Part shown: piece by piece, positions 1 through 4,351 of the stretch | How the letters are laid out: each line of letters begins with the position of its first letter | Position numbering within the stretch: position 1 is the first letter of the stretch | DNA from: a bacterium SM23_31 | GTDB taxonomy: Bacteria; SM23-31 | Assembly: GCA_001304035.1 (NCBI GenBank) | Contig: LJUD01000249.1 | Location: forward strand, 1-5,369 | Direction of reading: 5' to 3' | Length of the DNA: 5,369 nucleotides | The notes under the pieces: generated by a model | What the model saw: the letters and a program-made list of their open reading frames with translations, nothing else | Told to the model about the DNA's origin: nothing | Database searches by the model: none | Position numbers and translations under genes: made by a program

Positions 1-951
1 GACGGCAGCGGAAATCCGAAACAGATTATCGGACGTCAAGGATTTGGTCCAGGTGAATTCGGTAGTTGGATTATTCCATACATTACCGAGACAGGTTTTA
101 TTACCGGGATAATCCCGGAAAGTGGCGGTTCAAGTTATAATCTTTTCTCTCCCGACTATAAATTTATTGAACGGAAAAATATGCAGTTCAGTGAACTGGA
201 TAAGCAATGGAAAAAGGAACATGGTCTGAGTACAGTATTATATGATGGAGTCTATTCTTACTCTCAGGAGGAGCGACTAATTTGTTCGAAGGCTCTTGGG
301 AAACCTGAAGGAAAATCAGAAAAATGGTACTACGTAATTGCTTATCAAAATAAAGGTGATACAAAAGTTATATCTGTTCAAGAAGACCCGCTCAATACGA
401 GCCCGTCTATTAAAGAAGACGGCGTATTTCTTTTTCATCTATTGCCGGACCGCAAATTTGTGTATACTAACTCACATATAAACAGGTCATTCAAAGATGG
501 GAACTGGTATTACAGTCTATTCGTTTACGATCTGAAAACTCACGAACAGAAGGAAATCAAACGCTTTTACAATCCTGTTTCCATACCGGATTCCGTTATT
601 TACCGCACAACAGAATATCCTGAAAATCTACCTGAATATTTTCTTGAGTCACTAAAAAAAGAAGAAAGAACCCGGAGAGAGAAATTAGAAGCTATCAAAG
701 TATACGCGCCTCTGCATCATATTATAACCGACGGAACGTTGATCTTTGCTTTAACGTGGGAGTATGATAAAGAAAAGGGGTGTATTGTTGAAATTATTGA
801 CAGTATAACAGGCAAATATCTCCGCTCAGCATATTTTCCGTTTATTCCGGACTTTTTAAAGAACGGATACGCTTATAGATTGAAAACAGGGAGCGACATT
901 TTCCCGGAAGTAGAAAAATACAAAGTCAATCCTGCGGTTTACAGTAAATAG
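1..951 (+). CDS. 6-bladed beta-propeller family protein, C-terminal part (5' end outside window)
   Basis: The frame is open from base 1 to a TAG stop, giving 316 residues with the true start upstream. The ATG at 181 is internal: the preceding 60 codons are open and carry the family signature. Near the left edge, residues 9-20 read IIGRQGFGPGEF, matching the G-R-x-G-x-G-P-G-E-F loop of the secreted or lipoprotein 6-bladed beta-propeller proteins common in Bacteroidota and relatives. The rest is rich in short beta-type stretches ending in polar turns. The C-terminus (NGYAYRLKTG ... FPEVEKYKV) resembles the last blade of that family. These proteins are usually exported and anchored by an N-terminal lipoprotein signal, which would lie outside the window. 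Specific ligand and function are unknown. The line 181-240 is about 38% G+C by hand count, lower than genes at the other end. Coding status is very likely; the family assignment is good but rests on one motif and overall character. Confidence 0.85.
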   Translation, partial: DGSGNPKQIIGRQGFGPGEFGSWIIPYITETGFITGIIPESGGSSYNLFSPDYKFIERKNMQFSELDKQWKKEHGLSTVLYDGVYSYSQEERLICSKALGKPEGKSEKWYYVIAYQNKGDTKVISVQEDPLNTSPSIKEDGVFLFHLLPDRKFVYTNSHINRSFKDGNWYYSLFVYDLKTHEQKEIKRFYNPVSIPDSVIYRTTEYPENLPEYFLESLKKEERTRREKLEAIKVYAPLHHIITDGTLIFALTWEYDKEKGCIVEIIDSITGKYLRSAYFPFIPDFLKNGYAYRLKTGSDIFPEVEKYKVNPAVYSK

Positions 952-964
952 ATGTATTGTAGTG

Positions 965-1003
965 GCAGGTTTACCGCGAAGCGGTTCCTTCGGAAAAACC
1001 TGC
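965..1003. repeat. Three-way-junction hairpin repeat downstream of the beta-propeller gene
   Basis: An outer 8-bp stem (GCAGGTTT 965-972 with AAACCTGC 996-1003) encloses two adjacent small hairpins. The first is ACCGC-GAA-GCGGT (973-985). The second is TTCC-TTC-GGAA (985-995), sharing base 985 with it. The whole can fold into a compact three-way junction on either strand. It starts 13 bases after the stop codon. No T-run follows, so it is not a standard intrinsic terminator. It looks like a REP-like dispersed element or an mRNA 3'-end stabilising structure; which one cannot be told from a single copy. Confidence 0.6.
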
Positions 1004-1177
1004 TCATACTTCATAAAATCCCGCAAATACAAGCGTCAAAGAAATATCCTCAATTTCAATACCGCGGGTTCGGTGCTGGTCAATGGAACTTGTTATCCTT
1101 CCGTGCATCAAAATAAGTACCTGAACTTTTGTAAAAATTAATTTTTCGCATAATCTCAGTTTGGATAATATTGACAT
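1004..1177 (-). CDS. Doubtful small ORF, 57 residues, minus strand
   Basis: A minus-strand ORF runs from ATG (complement of 1175-1177) to TGA (complement of 1004-1006). A shorter start at 1106-1108 gives 34 residues. The C-terminal half looks protein-like (includes DQHRTRGIEIEDISLTLVF), while the N-terminal part (KLRLCEKLIF...) is less convincing. No good Shine-Dalgarno precedes either ATG; a GGAG lies about 13 bases before the longer start, inside the palindromic repeat. The stop directly abuts the hairpin at 965-1003. I do not recognise a family. It could be a small gene, a remnant of one, or chance coding within repeat DNA; the last is at least as likely. Confidence 0.2.
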   Translation of the reverse strand: MSILSKLRLCEKLIFTKVQVLILMHGRITSSIDQHRTRGIEIEDISLTLVFAGFYEV

Positions 1178-1180
1178 ATA

Positions 1181-1289
1181 GAGATTGCTTCTCCCCCGAG
1201 TACTCGGGGGATCGCAATGACATCATTATTCTTATCTGTCGTTGCGAGGCTCCCCCCCGCATACTGCGGGGGGGAGACGTGGCAATCTC
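1181..1289. repeat. Nested palindromic dispersed repeat (MITE-like)
   Basis: The element is bounded by GAGATTGC (1181-1188) and its complement GCAATCTC (1282-1289). Its arms are inverted copies of each other: the left arm ends TCGCAATGACA, the right arm starts TGTCGTTGCGA. Each arm contains its own GC-rich hairpin. On the left it is the perfect 20-bp palindrome TCCCCCGAGTACTCGGGGGA (1192-1211). On the right it is a 12-bp stem 1250-1261 / 1265-1276 with a TAC loop and seven C:G pairs in a row. The ATTGCGA/GCAATCTC ends resemble a dispersed palindromic repeat type seen in many bacterial genomes (from memory). No ORF or transposase is present, so it would be non-autonomous. It sits about 65 bases upstream of the toxin-antitoxin promoter. 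Confidence 0.75.
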
Positions 1290-1355
1290 AATACTGACTC
1301 TAAATCAAGATTTATATGTAAATTTTAATTACAAAAGTAAGTATTGGAATTTCTC

Positions 1356-1384
1356 TTGACAAAGGTAGTAATAAGAAGTATATT
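1356..1384 (+). promoter_or_regulatory. Sigma-70-like promoter of the toxin-antitoxin operon
   Basis: A perfect -35 hexamer TTGACA (1356-1361) is followed, after 17 bp, by TATATT (1379-1384), a close match to TATAAT. An alternative -10, TATTAT (1381-1386), has a 19-bp spacer. It lies about 70 bases before the antitoxin ATG, and inverted-repeat operator arms overlap its spacer and flank its -10. Confidence 0.75.
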
Positions 1385-1415
1385 ATACTACTAATTAGCC
1401 CTTATTACTACTTTT
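1361..1415. promoter_or_regulatory. Inverted-repeat operator overlapping the toxin-antitoxin promoter
   Basis: The arms GTAGTAATAAG (1365-1375) and CTTATTACTAC (1401-1411) are exact reverse complements. They extend to 15 bases (1361-1375 and 1401-1415) with one mismatch. Between them is a shorter palindrome, AGTATA-T-TATACT (1377-1389), on the -10. The hexamer TACTAC recurs at 1386-1391 and 1406-1411, 20 bp apart, with inverted GTAGTA at 1365-1370, 21 bp from the first. That spacing of about two helical turns is what a ribbon-helix-helix repressor bound cooperatively on one DNA face would need. The antitoxin, alone or with toxin, is the likely binder; this is inferred from family behaviour. 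Confidence 0.65.
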
Positions 1416-1455
1416 CGATCTTCTGATAAGGAAATATAACAAAAGGAGTTTCAAG

Positions 1456-1707
1456 ATGGCAGTATCACCCGGTAAAGTACGTGCGCCAAAACGAAAGGTT
1501 TCGGTATCCTTAAGTGATGAAGCTATTAAAGGTCTTGAACGTATCGGGGTACAGTACGGGCTTAAGCTTTCCAACATGCTTGAGAGAGCCGCCCGCTATT
1601 ATCTTGAAGAATATGAGGATATAGAAATTGCATATCAACGTTCTAAAAGCGGGGAGGAAACATTACGTGCCGAAGAAGCAAGAAAATACCTCGAACTGGA
1701 CGATTGA
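1456..1707 (+). CDS. Ribbon-helix-helix antitoxin of a type II toxin-antitoxin pair
   Basis: An 83-residue protein preceded by a strong Shine-Dalgarno (AAAAGGAG, 1441-1448) seven bases before the ATG. Residues 1-13 are basic (KVRAPKRK). Residues 14-20 (KVSVSLS) form the DNA-contacting beta-strand of a ribbon-helix-helix fold. Residues 21-34 are the first helix, GLKLSN (35-40) the turn, and about 40-52 the second helix. The tail 53-83 is acidic and charged (EEYEDIEIAY...LRAEEARKYLELDD), the usual flexible antitoxin segment that wraps and neutralises the toxin. In such systems the antitoxin dimer represses its own promoter and is degraded faster than the toxin. It fits the RelB/ParD/CopG-like group; I cannot separate these by eye. 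The 3' end overlaps the toxin start, and the palindromic operator sits immediately upstream. Confidence 0.88.
   Translation: MAVSPGKVRAPKRKVSVSLSDEAIKGLERIGVQYGLKLSNMLERAARYYLEEYEDIEIAYQRSKSGEETLRAEEARKYLELDD
1651..1657 (+). promoter_or_regulatory. Ribosome binding site inside the antitoxin gene that sets the toxin start
   Basis: GGGGAGG lies nine bases before the in-frame GTG at 1667 and is embedded in antitoxin codons. It favours GTG 1667 over the in-frame TTG at 1628, which has no such site and would add 13 residues not typical of RelE N-termini. Confidence 0.6.
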
Positions 1708-1957
1708 ATATACACTTTCTGCATTAAAGGAATTAAAGAAGCTGCCAAAAGACGTCAGACGGCGAATTTATAACAAGATTGACGAATCGCTGCTAAAAAA
1801 CCCGTATGCAGGCGAACCGCTGGAAGGACGGTTAGAAGGTTTTTATAAATTCCGAGTAGCCGACTATAGAGTGATTTATGAATTAAAAAAAGAGCGTATT
1901 GTTATTCTGATTTTGCGAGTCGCCCACCGGAAAGACGCGTATAGATTCCCGCTTTAA
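1667..1957 (+). CDS. relE: RelE-type toxin (RelE/ParE superfamily, probable mRNA interferase)
   Basis: With the GTG start at 1667 the protein is 96 residues, a normal RelE size, and overlaps the antitoxin gene by 41 bases. Family features appear in order: WTIEYTLSALKELKKLPKDVRRRI (positions 11-34, opening strand and helix), NPYAGEPLEGRLEGFYKFRVADYRVIYEL (45-73), and ILRVAHRKDAYR (82-93). Aligned by eye to E. coli RelE, its catalytic K52, K54, R61, R81 and Y87 correspond to K61, R63, R68, R88 and Y92 here, so the active site looks intact. That favours ribosome-dependent mRNA cleavage over the gyrase-poisoning ParE activity. Activity is inferred from motifs. The overlap and internal ribosome binding site fit translational coupling, so antitoxin is made first. 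A TTG start at 1628 (109 residues) is possible but less likely. Confidence 0.88.
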   Translation: MPKKQENTSNWTIEYTLSALKELKKLPKDVRRRIYNKIDESLLKNPYAGEPLEGRLEGFYKFRVADYRVIYELKKERIVILILRVAHRKDAYRFPL

Positions 1958-1961
1958 ACGT

Positions 1962-1984
1962 AGGGATTTGATTTATCAAATCCT
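1962..1984. repeat. Short hairpin between toxin gene and protease gene
   Basis: GGATTTGA (1964-1971) pairs with TCAAATCC (1976-1983) around a TTTA loop, starting a few bases after the toxin stop. No T-run follows, so it is not a clear terminator. It resembles short dispersed hairpins of the TAGGG...TTTAT...CC type. It may stabilise the upstream mRNA end or attenuate read-through into the next gene. Confidence 0.45.
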
Positions 1985-2014
1985 TGCCGAAATTATCTCG
2001 AAAAAGGAGTCCTG

Positions 2015-3247
2015 ATGAATATATACATGATTATCATACTTGCAGCGCTCATTGTTGATTTTGTGGTTAGTCTTGTTACCGATACCCTCAACTTGAAATC
2101 GTTGGACGAGACGCTTCCCGCAGAATTCGAGGGCGTTTATGATGCCGATACGTACAAAAGGTCACAGGAATATACACGGGTTAATACAAAATTCGGGTAT
2201 ATCGTGTCTTCTTTCGGTCTTGCTGTTATGCTTATTTTCTGGTTTGCCGGCGGTTTTAACTGGCTCGACCAGACTGTCCGCGGCTGGGTGTCACATCCTA
2301 TATGGACAGGTTTGCTCTATATCGGCATTTTGGTGATTTTTAAAATGTTGCTGTCTCTGCCGTTCAGTATATACGGAACATTCGTTATCGAGGAGCGGTT
2401 CGGTTTCAACAAGACTACGCCGGCGACCTTCATTAAAGATTTAGTCAAAGGCATTTTGCTCGGAATAATCATCGGAGCACCACTGGCTGCGGGAGTACTG
2501 TTTTTCTTTGAATATGCAGGTGCGCTCGCCTGGCTGTATTGCTGGCTTATTACAATAATATTCATGTTGGTAATGCAGTATATTGCACCGACCTGGATAA
2601 TGCCGCTGTTCAATAAATTCATGCCGCTGGATGCAGGCGAATTGAAGGATGCGATCACGGAATATGCGAAATCGGTAAAATTTGCACTGAAGGGAATTTT
2701 CGTTATGGACGGTTCGCGCCGTTCCACCAAATCAAATGCGTTTTTCACCGGCCTCGGCAAAAACAAACGCATTGCCCTGTTCGATACGCTCATCGCGAAA
2801 CACACGGTAGGCGAACTTGTTGCGGTTCTTGCACATGAAATCGGGCATTACAAAAAAAAGCACATCATCAAGGGCATGGTCATTTCTATCCTGCACACGG
2901 GAGTAATGTTTTATCTTGTATCCATATTCATCAGCCATAAGGGGCTTTTCGACGCTTTTTTCATGGAGCAGACCTCTATTTACACCGGGCTTATTTTCTT
3001 CGGTATGCTCTATGCACCGATCGAGACGATCCTCTCGATATTTATGAACATCTTCTCGCGGAAAAATGAATATCAGGCAGATAAGTTCGCTGTCGAAACA
3101 ACAGATAAACCGGATGATATGGTCGCTGCGCTCAAAAAGCTCTCGCACGACAACCTCTCGAACCTGACGCCGCACCCGCTCTACGTTTTTCTGAATTATT
3201 CACATCCCCCCGTGCTGAAACGGATCGAGGCGATACGTGCGGAGTGA
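2015..3247 (+). CDS. Ste24-type CAAX prenyl protease homologue, M48A zinc metalloprotease
   Basis: A 410-residue integral membrane protein with Shine-Dalgarno AAGGAG (2004-2009) five bases before the ATG. About seven hydrophobic segments are visible, near residues 4-22, 60-80, 96-122, 147-168, 170-198, 287-307 and 323-347, as expected for Ste24. The zinc site is complete: HEIGH at 274-278 (H274 and H278 ligands, E275 catalytic) and the third ligand E352 in NEYQAD, followed by D356. Other family landmarks are DGSRRSTKSNAFFTGLGKNKR (232-252) and the C-terminal NYSHPPVLKRI (394-404). Eukaryotic Ste24 cleaves prenylated CAAX proteins. Bacterial homologues lack that pathway and are thought to degrade or process membrane proteins, so the substrate here is unknown. 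The gene lies 57 bases after the toxin, with no strong promoter seen between, but is unlikely to be functionally linked to it. Length is normal and no disruption is seen. Confidence 0.95.
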   Translation: MNIYMIIILAALIVDFVVSLVTDTLNLKSLDETLPAEFEGVYDADTYKRSQEYTRVNTKFGYIVSSFGLAVMLIFWFAGGFNWLDQTVRGWVSHPIWTGLLYIGILVIFKMLLSLPFSIYGTFVIEERFGFNKTTPATFIKDLVKGILLGIIIGAPLAAGVLFFFEYAGALAWLYCWLITIIFMLVMQYIAPTWIMPLFNKFMPLDAGELKDAITEYAKSVKFALKGIFVMDGSRRSTKSNAFFTGLGKNKRIALFDTLIAKHTVGELVAVLAHEIGHYKKKHIIKGMVISILHTGVMFYLVSIFISHKGLFDAFFMEQTSIYTGLIFFGMLYAPIETILSIFMNIFSRKNEYQADKFAVETTDKPDDMVAALKKLSHDNLSNLTPHPLYVFLNYSHPPVLKRIEAIRAE

Positions 3248-3260
3248 GGTTATTAAACAT

Positions 3261-3416
3261 TTGGTTCAATTTTGCAAATTGAACCTGCGGAAAACCTGGG
3301 GAATAACACAACAATTGTATTGCGCAACAAATCAGTTGCCATATACTGCTTGGCGGGAGCATCTTTGCAAAATGCTCAAAATGTTTTAATCAAAGTAGAA
3401 TTGGTAATTAAACCAA
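3261..3416. repeat. MITE-like repeat, copy 1 (upstream of the DUF72 gene)
   Basis: This copy is bounded by TTGGTTCAATT (3261-3271) and AATTAAACCAA (3406-3416), inverted ends with one mismatch in 11. Inside the left end is a near-perfect hairpin (3263-3285, 10-bp stem, TGC loop). Further in is GCGGGAGCAT with a second hairpin (GAGCAT 3357-3362 / ATGCTC 3372-3377). The same order of parts occurs in copy 2. Compared with copy 2 it carries roughly 40 extra bases between the two hairpins. Flanking CAT trinucleotides (3258-3260 and 3417-3419) could be a 3-bp target duplication, but so short a match may be chance. It begins 13 bases after the protease stop. Confidence 0.7.
3320..3347 (+). promoter_or_regulatory. 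Weak candidate promoter for the DUF72 gene, inside repeat copy 1
   Basis: TTGCGC (3320-3325) and TATACT (3342-3347) are separated by 16 bp, in the extra segment that copy 2 lacks. The -10 is good and the -35 poor. Nothing else in the 170-base spacer looks better. Confidence 0.25.
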
Positions 3417-3420
3417 CATG

Positions 3421-3425
3421 AAGGA
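3421..3425 (+). promoter_or_regulatory. Ribosome binding site deciding the DUF72 start
   Basis: AAGGA lies seven bases before the GTG at 3433. The in-frame ATG at 3418 has only repeat-end sequence (AATTAAACCAAC) in front of it and no Shine-Dalgarno, so GTG 3433 is preferred. Confidence 0.45.
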
Positions 3426-3432
3426 AAACATC

Positions 3433-4197
3433 GTGAAGGAAGGGAGATGCTATATCGGGACGAGTGGGTGGAGTTATTCGCATTGGTCAAAGGGCGTATT
3501 TTATCCGCGGGGAATGAAATCGGGCGAATGGCTGCCGTTTTTTTCACAGCGCTTTTCTACTGTCGAAATCAACTCATCCTTCTATCGTCTGCCTAGTTCG
3601 GAGATGTTCAAGCGGTGGCGGGATGTAACAGGCGATGGATTTCAGTTTGCCGTCAAACTATGGCGGCGCGTCACACATGAAAGAAAACTTGCGAACTGCA
3701 CACGGGAACTGAAAGACTTTTTTACCGCTGCCGCAGAATTGGAACCGAAGCTCGGTCCGCTTCTAATACAGCTTCCCCCCTTTCTCAAGTGCAACCTCGA
3801 ATTACTCGATGGCTTTTTATCTGAACTTAATAATGCAACTGTCGAAACCCGGTGGAACGTAACGGTGGAATTCCGGAATACGGAATGGCTGTGCGAACCG
3901 GTCTATCAACTGCTGAACCGCTATGATGTTTCTCTCTGCCTTGCAGATATGCCGCGGTGTCCAATTACCGAACCAAACAATGCAAGCTTTGTCTATATCC
4001 GGCGGCACGGTCCCGGCGGGACGTACAGCGGATGCTACTCACCGGAGGAGATTGCTGGCGATGCAGGACGCATCCGGGAGTGGCTCAGGGAGGGACGCGA
4101 TGTCTATGTCTACTATAATAACGATATTGACGGTCATGCCGTGACCAATGCTGGACAGTTGATCGAAGCAGTCAACATTAAGCTGGAAAATGGTTGA
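3433..4197 (+). CDS. DUF72 family protein (YecE-like, TIM-barrel fold)
   Basis: A complete 254-residue protein from the GTG start chosen by its ribosome binding site; starting at ATG 3418 would add five residues. It opens with the family hallmark YIGTSGWSYSHW (7-18). FSTVEINSSFYRLPS follows, then FQFAVKLWRRVTHERKL, LGPLLIQLPPF, a WNVTVEFRN strand, FVYIRRHGPGG and, near the C-terminus, VYVYYNNDIDGHAVTNA. These match DUF72 along its whole length, about 240-290 residues being usual. The fold is a TIM barrel with conserved polar residues suggesting an enzyme, but the biochemical function of the family is not established. It is probably cytoplasmic, as no signal peptide is seen. It stands alone between two copies of a repeat element rather than in an operon. 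Hand-counted G+C is higher than in the first genes. Confidence 0.93.
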   Translation: MKEGRCYIGTSGWSYSHWSKGVFYPRGMKSGEWLPFFSQRFSTVEINSSFYRLPSSEMFKRWRDVTGDGFQFAVKLWRRVTHERKLANCTRELKDFFTAAAELEPKLGPLLIQLPPFLKCNLELLDGFLSELNNATVETRWNVTVEFRNTEWLCEPVYQLLNRYDVSLCLADMPRCPITEPNNASFVYIRRHGPGGTYSGCYSPEEIAGDAGRIREWLREGRDVYVYYNNDIDGHAVTNAGQLIEAVNIKLENG

Positions 4198-4210
4198 AAA
4201 ATACAAACGT

Positions 4211-4320
4211 TTGGTTCAATTTGCAAAATTGAACCTGCTGGAGGGGCGTATCTATAAGCGGGAGCATGTTTGTAACATGCTCCGAACATTGAAGCTCAAC
4301 ACGACAGGCAATTGAACCAA
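4211..4320. repeat. MITE-like repeat, copy 2 (between DUF72 and amidohydrolase genes)
   Basis: Perfect 11-bp terminal inverted repeats TTGGTTCAATT (4211-4221) and AATTGAACCAA (4310-4320) bound a 110-bp element. It contains a left-end hairpin (4213-4235) and a perfect central hairpin GGAGCATGTT-TGT-AACATGCTCC (4261-4283), preceded by AGCG, as in copy 1. It has the same orientation as copy 1 and likewise starts 13 bases after a stop codon. No coding sequence or T-run is present, so it is neither an autonomous element nor a clear intrinsic terminator. A TATAAC (4326-4331) just past its right end could be a -10 for the next gene, but no good -35 accompanies it. Confidence 0.75.
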
Positions 4321-4351
4321 CACACTATAACACAAACAGGAGGACTTACCA

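Noticed and set aside
1171..1176. TTGACA as a -35 element
   Set aside because: The position 17 bp downstream is a C-run within the palindrome, so no -10 accompanies it.
1080..1262. 60-codon minus-strand ORF in the same intergenic region
   Set aside because: It starts inside the GC-rich hairpin. Its product is repeat-derived at the N-terminus and overlaps, in another frame, the slightly better minus-strand ORF ending at 1004.
1171..1359. 62-codon plus-strand ORF crossing the palindromic repeat
   Set aside because: It is made mostly of repeat DNA, has no ribosome binding site and gives a low-quality protein sequence.
2317..3175. Minus-strand ORFs of 162 and 147 codons
   Set aside because: They lie wholly opposite the Ste24-type protease gene, which has full family motifs; they are antisense shadows.
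4261..4283. Perfect hairpin as a Rho-independent terminator for the DUF72 gene
   Set aside because: No T-run follows, and the same structure recurs upstream of the gene as part of a repeat family.
3261..4320. CRISPR-like array formed by the recurring hairpins
   Set aside because: There are only two copies about 950 bases apart with a whole gene between them, and no regular spacers.
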